From: HGM04593 sp045647885
GTDB taxonomy: Bacteria; Bacteroidota; Bacteroidia; Bacteroidales; Bacteroidaceae
DNA length: 64,000 bases
Direction: 5' to 3'
Assembly: GCA_045647885.1 (NCBI GenBank)
Contig: JAZRMX010000018.1
Coordinates: 11,766 to 75,765 of the forward strand
Below are positions 27,224 to 35,357 of this stretch, piece after piece (position 1 is the first letter of the stretch; each line of letters begins with the position of its first letter). A program made the translations under genes and the position numbers. The notes under the pieces are model-generated. The model saw only the letters and a program-made list of their open reading frames with translations. It was not told where the DNA came from and ran no database searches.

Positions 27224-28903
27224 ATGATTGGACGAAGTTTAAGCATATCTATAATATTCCTGTTTACTGTGCTGGGGGTTGCCGGGCAGGTGAGGAGCGC
27301 ATCTTTTCTTGCGCCTTTCGACTTTACCCACTTCCTGAGTGGGAATTTCGGCGAGTTGCGAAGCAATCATTTTCACGCAGGGCTCGACTTTAAGACGCAG
27401 GGTGTGGTGGGTAAGCCCATACGTGCTGTAGCCGATGGATCTATTGTGCGTGCAAGGGTGCAGTATGGTGGCTATGGCAGAGCGTTGTATGTGTTGCACG
27501 ACAATGGTTATATGACTGTATACGGTCATCTTGAGCGTTTTCCGGCTACGGTTGATAGTCTGATACGTGTTGAGCAGTATGCCACGGAGTGTTATGTGGT
27601 TGATGTTGATTTTGAGCCCGGGATGTTCAAGGTGAAGCATGGTGAAGTGCTGGCGTGGGCGGGTAACAGCGGTTATTCTTTCGGTCCGCACTTGCATTTT
27701 GAACTGCGCTCGCGCGACGGGGAGGAACTGTATAATCCGATGTTTTTTTACAAGTCGCTTTTTACCGATACTTGCCCGCCTGTTGCGCAGGCTATAGCTG
27801 TTTATCCTCGTGAAGGTGCCGGCATTTTATGTGGAGGGGCGGAGTCTTTGGCTTGCAAAGTGGTTAATGCTGCTGTTGCCGATACTCTTGAGGCCTGGGG
27901 TAAGGTTGGCTTTGGTATAAAAGCGGTTGATTATATGAGTGGAACGCATAATAAATATGGGGTTTATGAGATTGAACTCTTTGTTGATGATTCGTTGCGT
28001 TTCTCCTCGCGAATGGATAATGTCTCCTTTTCGGAGAATCGCTTGATAAATGCGTGGGCCGATTATACAAGACTCTCCGATGGCAAGGGGTGGTTCCTGC
28101 GCTCTTTTTTGCTCGAGAATAATCCTTTGCGTGCGCTACAGGCTGATGCTGCGCGTGGCTGGGTGAATATTTGCGAGGAGCGCCTCTACAAGGTAGAGTA
28201 TCGCTTGCGCGATATGCACGGCAACAAGGGCGGCTGTTCTTTTGTGGTAAGGGGTGTGCCGGCAGAATTGTCGTCGTTGGTTTCACAAGGTTATCATCTG
28301 CGCTGGTGTTTGACCAATAAGGTTGTTGGTTGGGGCTTTTCACTTACAATTCCGCGTGGTGCGCTCTTTGAGGATGCCTGCGTAATGGTGCGTGACAGCG
28401 TTACCGCCAAAGGCTCGCCGGTCTATATTTTGGGAGATAAAAAAATACCTTTATGGAGCAATGCAAAGCTTGAACTTGAGATTTCCTCTCATCTTCTTCC
28501 TTTTGCCGATAAATGTTATATAGAGCGTGTTGCTGCTAAGGGAGGTAGTTCTGTGGGTGGCAAAAGGAGTGATGATGGGTTTATTGTTGCCGAAATTTCT
28601 GTGCTCGACAAATATGCTGTGGCTGTGGACACGCTTGCTCCGGTGCTGAAGCCTGTTAATGAAAAACAATGGGGCAAGAAAGGTAAGGTGGTTTTTACAC
28701 TTGCTGATAAAGAGAGTGGCCTTTCTTCCTATAAATGTTATATCGACGGGCGTTTTGTTCTGTTTGAATATTGCAGCAAGGACAAGAAGCTCGCGTGCGA
28801 TTTGAAGCGCGAAAAGGTCGCCCGTGGAGTGCGCACTCTAAAGATTGTAGCGGTAGATAATGTGGGTAATGAACTGGTATTTGAGAAAAAGATAAAATAT
28901 TAA
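27224..28903 (+). CDS. M23 family metallopeptidase, periplasmic
   Basis: About 559 residues. A signal peptide (MIGRSLSISIIFLFTVLGVA) precedes a LytM/M23 domain with the zinc ligands in NHFHAGLDF (HxxxD) and HLHFEL (HxH) between residues about 40 and 180. The remaining 370 residues are beta-rich and unassigned; they may be Ig-like or substrate-binding. M23 enzymes cut peptide cross-bridges of peptidoglycan. The frame extends 45 codons upstream to 27089, but the hydrophobic, low-complexity extension overlaps the promoter region and is rejected. Confidence 0.87.
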   Translation: MIGRSLSISIIFLFTVLGVAGQVRSASFLAPFDFTHFLSGNFGELRSNHFHAGLDFKTQGVVGKPIRAVADGSIVRARVQYGGYGRALYVLHDNGYMTVYGHLERFPATVDSLIRVEQYATECYVVDVDFEPGMFKVKHGEVLAWAGNSGYSFGPHLHFELRSRDGEELYNPMFFYKSLFTDTCPPVAQAIAVYPREGAGILCGGAESLACKVVNAAVADTLEAWGKVGFGIKAVDYMSGTHNKYGVYEIELFVDDSLRFSSRMDNVSFSENRLINAWADYTRLSDGKGWFLRSFLLENNPLRALQADAARGWVNICEERLYKVEYRLRDMHGNKGGCSFVVRGVPAELSSLVSQGYHLRWCLTNKVVGWGFSLTIPRGALFEDACVMVRDSVTAKGSPVYILGDKKIPLWSNAKLELEISSHLLPFADKCYIERVAAKGGSSVGGKRSDDGFIVAEISVLDKYAVAVDTLAPVLKPVNEKQWGKKGKVVFTLADKESGLSSYKCYIDGRFVLFEYCSKDKKLACDLKREKVARGVRTLKIVAVDNVGNELVFEKKIKY

Positions 28904-28914
28904 TATAATTAGCT

Positions 28915-30558
28915 ATGAAAAGAATTTTAATTTTAATTGCGGCTCTCGCGCTTTTTGTAACGGGTGCCGACGCGTGCACCAATTTCCTGGTGGGCAAGAA
29001 GGCTTCAGCCGATGGTTCAGTGTTTATTTCGTATAGTGCCGACAGCTTTGGAATGAATGGTTTCTTGGCACATTTTCCTGCGGGAGTACACCCCGAGGGA
29101 ACTATGCGCGATGTTTACGATTGGGATAGCGGTAAGTTCCTTGGCTCTATCCCCGAGGCTCCTGTTACCTATAATGTTATAGGAAATATCAATGAGTTTC
29201 AGGTGGCTATAGCAGAGACTACTTTTGGTGGCCGTCACGAGCTTGCCGACCCCACGGGTATTATCGATTACGGTTCGTTGATGTATATTGCTCTTCAGCG
29301 TTCAAAAACCGCACGCGAGGCTATAGAGGTTATGACAACCCTCACTCAGAAGTATGGTTATTACAGCGAGGGTGAGAGCTTCTCTATTGCCGACCCCAAT
29401 GAGGCGTGGATTCTTGAGATGATTGGAAAAGGTAGTGAGAAGGGTACCGTGTGGGTAGCTGTGCGTGTGCCCGACGATTGTATCTCGGCTCACGCTAACC
29501 AATCTCGTATACATAAGTTCGATATGAAGGATAAGGAGAACGTAATGTACTCAAAGGATGTTATTAAGTTTGCTCGCAAGAAGGGGTATTTCAGTGGAAA
29601 GGACGAGGATTTCAGCTTCGCAATGGCTTATTGTCCTCCCGATTTCGGTGGCTTGCGCTGGTGCGATGCCCGTGCGTGGAGTTTCTTCAATATGTATGCC
29701 GATGCCGATATGAATGAGTATCTGCCCTGGGCTTCGGGCGATGCGACAGCTACTCCTATGCCTCTTTACTTCAAACCTAAAAAACAGCTGACATTGCAGG
29801 ATGTGCAGGCTGCTATGCGCGACCACTATGAGGGTACACCTTTTGCTGTCGATGGCGACCTGGGCGGTGGTATCTATAATATGCCTTATCGTCTATCGCC
29901 CCTCACTTTTGAGTACGAGGGTAAGGAGTACTTCAACGAGCGTCCTATTTCCACTTTTCAGTCGGCGTTTACTTTTGTTGCGCAGTTGCGCGCCCACTTG
30001 CCTCGTGAGATAGGTGGTGTGCTGTGGTTCGGCTGCGACGATGCCAATATGATTGTCTACACTCCTGTGTATTGCTGTCTTGACCGTGTCCCCGTTTGCT
30101 ATTCTGCCGAAAAGGCCGACCCTGTTACTTTCTCTTGGGAGTCTTCGTTCTGGGTGTTCAACTGGGTGTCGAATATGATTTATCCCAAATACTCTTTGGT
30201 TGTCGATGATATGAAACGTGTGCAGAGCGAGCTTGAGAGGAAGTTCTACGATGCAAGCGTGGCTTTTGAGCAGGAGTGGGCTGCAGGGCTTAAGGAGGCA
30301 CCCAAATATGCTGTTGCTGCTATAAAGGATTTTTCGTGCAATTGTGCCGAGGAGGCTCTTGCCGAGTGGAAGAAATTTGGCGAGTATATTATAGTAAAAT
30401 ATAACGACTTGGTTGTGAAGCCCGAAAAGAATGGCCGTTTTGAGCGTACCGCCACCGGTATTGCTGTACCGGTGCATCGTCCCGGTTATCCCAAGGAGTA
30501 TATCAAGCGTTTTGTTGAAGAAACCGGAGATAAATATCTTATTCCTGTTTCAAAATAA
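28915..30558 (+). CDS. C69 family dipeptidase
   Basis: 547 residues. MKRILILIAALALFVTGADA is a signal peptide and the following Cys21 (CTNFLVGKKASADGS) is the N-terminal nucleophile exposed after processing, the hallmark of Ntn-hydrolase dipeptidases of family C69. FGGRHELADPTG and ANQSRIHKF match conserved internal blocks. It probably cuts dipeptides in the periplasm. It follows the M23 gene by 11 bases, so the two peptidases are probably cotranscribed and could act in sequence on peptidoglycan-derived or dietary peptides. Confidence 0.9.
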   Translation: MKRILILIAALALFVTGADACTNFLVGKKASADGSVFISYSADSFGMNGFLAHFPAGVHPEGTMRDVYDWDSGKFLGSIPEAPVTYNVIGNINEFQVAIAETTFGGRHELADPTGIIDYGSLMYIALQRSKTAREAIEVMTTLTQKYGYYSEGESFSIADPNEAWILEMIGKGSEKGTVWVAVRVPDDCISAHANQSRIHKFDMKDKENVMYSKDVIKFARKKGYFSGKDEDFSFAMAYCPPDFGGLRWCDARAWSFFNMYADADMNEYLPWASGDATATPMPLYFKPKKQLTLQDVQAAMRDHYEGTPFAVDGDLGGGIYNMPYRLSPLTFEYEGKEYFNERPISTFQSAFTFVAQLRAHLPREIGGVLWFGCDDANMIVYTPVYCCLDRVPVCYSAEKADPVTFSWESSFWVFNWVSNMIYPKYSLVVDDMKRVQSELERKFYDASVAFEQEWAAGLKEAPKYAVAAIKDFSCNCAEEALAEWKKFGEYIIVKYNDLVVKPEKNGRFERTATGIAVPVHRPGYPKEYIKRFVEETGDKYLIPVSK

Positions 30559-30568
30559 AAATTTTTAC

Positions 30569-30576
30569 TACATTTG
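30569..30576 (+). promoter_or_regulatory. Putative -7 box for the phosphosugar mutase gene
   Basis: TACATTTG preceded by TTTACTACAT. The -33 position shows only TTTC with short spacing. The leader to the ATG at 30696 is about 110 bases and holds nothing else I recognise. Confidence 0.45.
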
Positions 30577-30695
30577 TAAAATGTGGAGCGGTGCTTAAAG
30601 TTGGAACTTCCTTTATTTTAAGGTAATTCGCAGGTTTGGCAGTAAAAAACGCTCTTTTTGTGTTGTACATATTACAAACTAAATATTATTGAATT

Positions 30696-32435
30696 ATGGA
30701 TTTGGAACTTATTAAAATGGTTACAGAGAAGGCTACAGAGTGGCTCTCTCCTTCTTACGATGAGGAGACTCGTAAAGAGGTTCAGGCTATGCTCGACAAC
30801 GAGGATAAGACTCCCCTTATTGATGCTTTTTATCGTGAACTCGAATTCGGTACCGGTGGTTTGCGCGGTATAATGGGCGCAGGTAGCAACCGTATGAATA
30901 TCTACACTGTGGGTAAGGCTACACAGGGCTTGGCCAACTATTTGAACGAGTGCTTTAAGGATAAGGAGCAGATTTCTGTTGTTGTGGGCCACGACTGCCG
31001 TAACAACAGCCGTCTTTTTGCTGAAATTACAGCAAATATCTTCTCGGCGAATGGTATCAAGGTTTATCTCTTCGAGGATTTGCGTCCCACACCCGAGGTC
31101 TCTTTCGCTATCCGCTATTTGGGTTGCCAGAGTGGTGTGAACATTACTGCAAGCCACAACCCCAAAGAGTACAACGGTTACAAGGCTTACTGGGATGACG
31201 GTGCGCAGATGCTTGCTCCCCACGATGTCAAGACTATTGAGTACGTGGAGAAGGTTAAGGTAGAGGATATCAAGTTTGTTGGTAATCCCGCGCTTATTGA
31301 GATTATCGGCGAGGAGGTTGATAATGTATATCTCGACCGCGTTCAGACTCTCTCTATCGACCCTGAGGTTATAAAGAAAAACAAGGATTTGAAAATCGTT
31401 TATACTCCCATCCACGGTTGTGGTCGCGTGCTCATTCCCGCTTCGTTGCGTCGTTGGGGCTTCGAGAATATCCACTGCGTAGAGGAGCAAATGATTAAAG
31501 ATGGTAACTTCCCCACTGTAATTTCTCCCAACCCCGAGAATGCCGAGGCTATGACTATGGCTGTAAATCTCGCTAAAGAGATTGATGCCGACCTCGTAAT
31601 GGCTTCAGACCCCGATGCCGACCGTCTTGCCATTGCCTGCAAGAACGACAAGGGCGAGTGGGTTATTGTGAACGGTAACCAGACTTGCTTGATTTTCCTT
31701 TATTATATCATCACTCAGTATACAAAATTGGGTAAGATGACAGGTAAGGAGTTTGTTGTCAAGACTATTGTTACAACAGAGGTTATCAAGAGTATTGCCG
31801 AGAAGAACAACATCAAGATGTTTGACTGCTACACCGGCTTCAAGTGGATTGCAAAGGTTATCCGCGACAACGAGGGTAAGATGGTGTACATTGGTGGTGG
31901 TGAGGAGAGCTTCGGTTTCTTGGCCGAGGATTTCTGCCGCGACAAGGACTCTGTATCGGCTTGTAGCCTTATTGCCGAGGTTGCTGCTTGGGCAAAAGAG
32001 AATGGTAAGAGCCTCTACGAGATGTTGATGGATATCTATGTGGAGTATGGCTTCTCTAAAGAGGTTACTGTGAATGTTGTTAAGCCCGGTAAGAGTGGTG
32101 CCGACGAGATTCGTCAGATGATGGAGAATTTCCGTGCTAACCCCTTGAAGGAGATGGCTGGCGAGAAGGTTGTATGCTACAAGGACTTCAAGGCTATGAA
32201 GGCTGTTGATGGTGACGGCAACGTTACTGACCTCGATATGCCCGAGCCTTCAAATGTATTGCAGTACTTCACCGAAAGTGGCAATAAGGTTTCTGTTCGT
32301 CCCTCAGGTACCGAGCCTAAGATTAAGTTCTATATGGAGGCTAAGGCTGTAATGAAGAACCGTGACGAGTATCTTGCTGCGTGTGATAAGGCCGATGCAA
32401 TCATTAAGGATATGAAAGCAGCGATGGGTATCTAA
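30696..32435 (+). CDS. Phosphoglucomutase/phosphomannomutase (phospho-sugar mutase)
   Basis: 579 residues of the alpha-D-phosphohexomutase superfamily. The phosphoserine loop is VNITASHNPKEYNGYKAYW, the metal-binding loop DPDADRLAIACKN, the sugar-binding loop GGGEESFGFL and the phosphate-binding loop VRPSGTEPKIKFY, in the normal order. It interconverts hexose 1- and 6-phosphates and can therefore feed nucleotide-sugar synthesis, including for the nearby capsule. The length is that of the PgcA/PGM2-like branch. A strong terminator follows. Confidence 0.95.
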   Translation: MDLELIKMVTEKATEWLSPSYDEETRKEVQAMLDNEDKTPLIDAFYRELEFGTGGLRGIMGAGSNRMNIYTVGKATQGLANYLNECFKDKEQISVVVGHDCRNNSRLFAEITANIFSANGIKVYLFEDLRPTPEVSFAIRYLGCQSGVNITASHNPKEYNGYKAYWDDGAQMLAPHDVKTIEYVEKVKVEDIKFVGNPALIEIIGEEVDNVYLDRVQTLSIDPEVIKKNKDLKIVYTPIHGCGRVLIPASLRRWGFENIHCVEEQMIKDGNFPTVISPNPENAEAMTMAVNLAKEIDADLVMASDPDADRLAIACKNDKGEWVIVNGNQTCLIFLYYIITQYTKLGKMTGKEFVVKTIVTTEVIKSIAEKNNIKMFDCYTGFKWIAKVIRDNEGKMVYIGGGEESFGFLAEDFCRDKDSVSACSLIAEVAAWAKENGKSLYEMLMDIYVEYGFSKEVTVNVVKPGKSGADEIRQMMENFRANPLKEMAGEKVVCYKDFKAMKAVDGDGNVTDLDMPEPSNVLQYFTESGNKVSVRPSGTEPKIKFYMEAKAVMKNRDEYLAACDKADAIIKDMKAAMGI

Positions 32436-32458
32436 TTCTCGCACAGTGATTATAAATT

Positions 32459-32489
32459 AAAAAGCCTGCTTTTCAAAAGCAGGCTTTTT
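32459..32489. terminator. Bidirectional intrinsic terminator
   Basis: AAAAAGCCTGCTTTT pairs perfectly with AAAAGCAGGCTTTTT over a one-base centre. The A/T ends provide a U-run in both directions, so it can serve both the mutase gene and the convergent RNase G gene. Confidence 0.9.
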
Positions 32490-32510
32490 AATTATAGTTT
32501 TAATGGTTCT

Positions 32511-34088
32511 TTACTTAAGTTCCGATTCTTCCTTCATATCAATCTCCTTACCGGTCTTGTCGTAGAAATGGTATTCCAGATAGGCCAGTTTCTGGTTGGG
32601 TATGATGCGTATTCCGAATCCGTATTTGAATTGCCATTTACGGTATAACGATATTATACCTTTTTTAATATAAGAGGCCACATAAGGGTGTACGTGCAAT
32701 GTGAACGACTTTACTTTTATGGTGCCTGTAAGTGTACTTATTTTACTCTCCAAAAGGTCTGTGAATAGTATAGATGATTGTACCTTTCCTTTTCCGAAAC
32801 ATACGGGGCAGTTCTCTTCGACCGGCATATTTATTGCAGGGCGCACTCGCTGGCGGGTAATCTGCATAAGACCGAACTTGCTCAACGGTAGTATGTTGTG
32901 TTTTGCTCTGTCGCGGCTCATATTTTCGGTCATACGCTCGTAGAGGGCCTGGCGGTGTTCCGACTTGTCCATATCAATGAAGTCGACAACGATGATTCCG
33001 CCCATATCGCGCAGGCGCAACTGGCGTGCAAGTTCGTCGGCAGCTCCAAGGTTTACCTCGAGGGCGTTCTCTTCCTGGTTGCTGGCCTTGTTTCGGGCTC
33101 TGTTGCCGCTGTTCACATCGACAACGTGAAGGGCTTCGGTATGCTCTATAACAAGATAGGCGCCGCCTTTGAACGATACTATTCGGCCGAATGACGATTT
33201 TATCTGTTTTGTTATCGCGAAGTGGTCGAATATGGGCAGTTCGCCACGGTATAGCTTGATGATGTCGATGCTCTCGGGTGCTATTACCGATACATAATCC
33301 CTTATTTTCTTGTATACTTCAATGTCGTTTACGTGTATGCTCTCGTAAGACGGGTTGAAAAGGTCGCGCAAAAGGGCAAGGGTTCTGTCCGACTCGGCGT
33401 GGACTATGCCCGGAGCTTTTGTGCATTTCTGTGTCTTGCCGACGAGGTTTTCCCAGTTATTGACAAGGCTGCGCAGTTCGGCATCGAGCTCGGCCACTTT
33501 CTTGCCTTCGGCAACAGTGCGTACTATTATTCCGAAATTCTTTGGCTTTATGCTCTGTAACAGCTGTTTGAGTCTTGTGCGCTCTTCGGGTGATTTTATT
33601 TTTGACGAAACCGATACTTTGTCTTCAAAGGGAATGAGTATTAGAAATCGTCCGGCAAATGAAATTTCGCAAGTAAGACGGGGGCCTTTGGTGTTGATGG
33701 GTTCTTTGGTTACTTGTACAAGTATCTCCTGCCCGGTTTGCAGTGTTTCGGCAATGTTTCCCTCTTTTTTCTTCTCGGGCATTATGGATGCCTTTGATAT
33801 GGGGAATGTCTTCTTGCGGTCGCTTGTGATTTGTTTTGTGTACTTTTGTAGAGAGTAGAATTGTGGGCCTAAATCCAAATAGTGGAGGAATGCCTCTTTC
33901 TCGGAACCTACGTCAACAAAGCAGGCGTTCAGCCCGGGCATAATTTTCTTTACACGCCCGAGGTAGATGTTGCCTACTGAAAAAGTTTCTGTCTGTTCCT
34001 CCTTTTGAAATTCAACCAGTTGCTTGTTTTCTGTGATTGCAATGGCGACTTCGTTGGAGTGAACGTCAACAATAAGTTCGCTAGTCAC
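32511..34088 (-). CDS. rng: Ribonuclease G/E family endoribonuclease
   Basis: 525 residues, RNase G length. An S1 domain lies at about residues 38-120 (GNIYLGRVKKIMPGLNACFVDVG). The DNase I-like catalytic part has HVVDVNSGNR and VVDFIDMD carrying the Mg-binding aspartates, followed by the Zn-link motif CPVCFGKG. It cuts AU-rich single-stranded RNA in mRNA decay and rRNA maturation. The start is GTG at 34088-34086: a stop codon lies just upstream in frame, and MTSEL is the N-terminus usual in the family. Confidence 0.94.
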   Translation of the reverse strand: MTSELIVDVHSNEVAIAITENKQLVEFQKEEQTETFSVGNIYLGRVKKIMPGLNACFVDVGSEKEAFLHYLDLGPQFYSLQKYTKQITSDRKKTFPISKASIMPEKKKEGNIAETLQTGQEILVQVTKEPINTKGPRLTCEISFAGRFLILIPFEDKVSVSSKIKSPEERTRLKQLLQSIKPKNFGIIVRTVAEGKKVAELDAELRSLVNNWENLVGKTQKCTKAPGIVHAESDRTLALLRDLFNPSYESIHVNDIEVYKKIRDYVSVIAPESIDIIKLYRGELPIFDHFAITKQIKSSFGRIVSFKGGAYLVIEHTEALHVVDVNSGNRARNKASNQEENALEVNLGAADELARQLRLRDMGGIIVVDFIDMDKSEHRQALYERMTENMSRDRAKHNILPLSKFGLMQITRQRVRPAINMPVEENCPVCFGKGKVQSSILFTDLLESKISTLTGTIKVKSFTLHVHPYVASYIKKGIISLYRKWQFKYGFGIRIIPNQKLAYLEYHFYDKTGKEIDMKEESELK

Positions 34089-34183
34089 AATTTATTTTTA
34101 TTTTTTGTTAAGTGTGCCTCTTCTTGTGAAGGTGAGGTACATTTACCTTTTTAAGGGTCGGCCGTGACCGAGGGGTTTAAAAC

Positions 34184-34225
34184 AAAAAACAAACTTGAAG
34201 CTTTTTTCTTGCAAGTTTGTTTTTT
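34184..34225 (-). terminator. Terminator after the HU and mini ribosomal-type genes
   Basis: A 14-base perfect inverted repeat (AAAAAACAAACTTG / CAAGTTTGTTTTTT) around a 14-base loop, 19 bases past the stop of the 29-residue gene. Its T-rich arm provides the minus-strand U-run. The remaining 95 bases to the rng start hold no clear feature. Confidence 0.75.
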
Positions 34226-34243
34226 GTGTCTGTGCAGACGAGC

Positions 34244-34333
34244 TTACTTGCTCTTATGTCTGTTCTTTCTCAATCTTTTTTTACGCTTGTGCGTAGACAT
34301 CTTATGTCTTTTTTTCTTCTTTCCGCTAGGCAT
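34244..34333 (-). CDS. 29-residue very basic protein, bS22/mS38-like (AURKAIP1/COX24 domain)
   Basis: A short frame starting MPSGKKKKRHKMSTHKRKK and ending KNRHKSK, with two thirds Lys, Arg and His. This matches my knowledge of Bacteroidota mini-proteins annotated with the AURKAIP1/COX24 domain, the family of mitochondrial ribosomal protein mS38 and mycobacterial bS22. Such peptides sit on the small ribosomal subunit near the decoding region. It is 29 bases after the HU stop and followed by a good terminator, so it is probably expressed with HU. The functional assignment is by similarity of composition and motif KMSTHKRKKRLRK; it is too short for certainty. Confidence 0.85.
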   Translation of the reverse strand: MPSGKKKKRHKMSTHKRKKRLRKNRHKSK

Positions 34334-34362
34334 GGTTCAAAAAATTTATAAATTAACAAAAA

Positions 34363-34638
34363 TTATTTTTTAACTTCACTTACGAATGTCTTTGCAGGTT
34401 TAAATGCCGGAATATCGTGTGCGGGGATAATGATGGTTTTCTCCTTGTGGATGTCGCGTGCTGTTTTCTCGGCTCTCTGTTTGATGATGAAGCTGCCGAA
34501 GCCGCGTAGATATACTGGCTCGTGATTTGCCAAAGATGTCTTTACAACCTCCATAAATGATTCTACCGATGCAAGAACCACTGCTTTCTCAATACCTGTC
34601 TTCTTCGCAATCTCGTTTACAATGTCTGCTTTTGTCAT
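34363..34638 (-). CDS. hup: HU family DNA-binding protein
   Basis: 91 residues with the complete HU fold: MTKADIVNEIAKKTGIEK (helix-turn-helix), then LRGFGSFIIKQRAEKTARD corresponding to the beta-arm base and flexible arm, and the C-terminal helix. HU bends DNA and compacts the nucleoid. The conserved arm-tip Pro region is IIIPAHDIPAFKPAKTF. It is transcribed divergently from ssb. Confidence 0.95.
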   Translation of the reverse strand: MTKADIVNEIAKKTGIEKAVVLASVESFMEVVKTSLANHEPVYLRGFGSFIIKQRAEKTARDIHKEKTIIIPAHDIPAFKPAKTFVSEVKK

Positions 34639-34949
34639 TTTGTTTGTATGTTTTATGTTATAAGTGATGTCACTTCTAAATTTCGGAAGGCAAATATATA
34701 GCTTTTTTTGTTTTTACGGAAATTTAAAGCGCTTTTTTTGCTTAAAATTCATTGATTCTCCCTTGTTTGAGTGCTTTTTTGCTCTTTTTTATCTTTTGCC
34801 GGGCACTTTTCACTATAAATATAAATTTAATTGTTATTTTTGCAGTCAATACTTAATTGTATTATTAACGAATTTTATATATTTGATTTATGGGCATCGG
34901 CCATTGTGGTGTGGTGTTTCTCATAAACAAGACTTTAAACTTAGATGTT
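34639..34949. promoter_or_regulatory. Divergent intergenic region between HU and SSB genes
   Basis: About 310 bases, T-rich. On the minus strand TATATTTG at 34698-34691 is a candidate -7 box for HU. For ssb there are two candidates: TATTTTTG at 34835-34842 and TATATTTG at 34878-34885, the latter with ATTG about 18 bases upstream. The -33 elements are weak. The ssb frame is open back to 34890, but a start there would fall at the predicted transcription start. No RNA gene or terminator is seen. Confidence 0.5.
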
Positions 34950-35336
34950 ATGTCAGTAAACAAGGTTATTTTGATTGGTAATGTGGGCAAGAACCCCGAT
35001 GTACGTCACTTGGACCGCAACGTTGCTGTTGCGAATATGGTTATAGCAACTACAGAGCGAGCATATACTTTGCAGAACGGAACACAAGTGCCTGAAAGAA
35101 CAGAGTGGCATAATGTGGTACTTTGGGGCGGGTTGGCCGAGGTTGCCGAAAAGTATGTACACAAGGGAGACCGCATATATATTGAAGGTAAGATAAGAAC
35201 AAATACATACGAGGACCAGAATGGTATCCGTCGTTACCGTACCGAGATTCTTGCGGAAACAATGGAGATGCTTTCTTCACGTTCGGCTTCGGCTACAGCT
35301 ATGGACGAGCCCATTGCCGATAATCCTATTTTTTGA
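34950..35336 (+). CDS. ssb: Single-stranded DNA-binding protein
   Basis: 128 residues starting MSVNKVILIGNVGKNPDVRH, the classical SSB OB-fold N-terminus, with WHNVVLWGGLAEVAEKYVHKGD and YIEGKIRTNTYEDQNGIRRY further on. The C-terminal tail is short and ends DEPIADNPIF, the acidic tip with terminal Phe that binds partner proteins. The upstream in-frame ATG at 34890 would add 20 non-conserved residues and is not used. It precedes gldE. Confidence 0.94.
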   Translation: MSVNKVILIGNVGKNPDVRHLDRNVAVANMVIATTERAYTLQNGTQVPERTEWHNVVLWGGLAEVAEKYVHKGDRIYIEGKIRTNTYEDQNGIRRYRTEILAETMEMLSSRSASATAMDEPIADNPIF

Positions 35337-35357
35337 TCATAAATTCGGTTTTTATTG

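Noticed and set aside
34140..34183. Possible small RNA between RNase G and the 29-codon gene
   Set aside because: Only a GC patch (GGTCGGCCGTGACCGAGG) with weak self-pairing; no promoter or terminator of its own.
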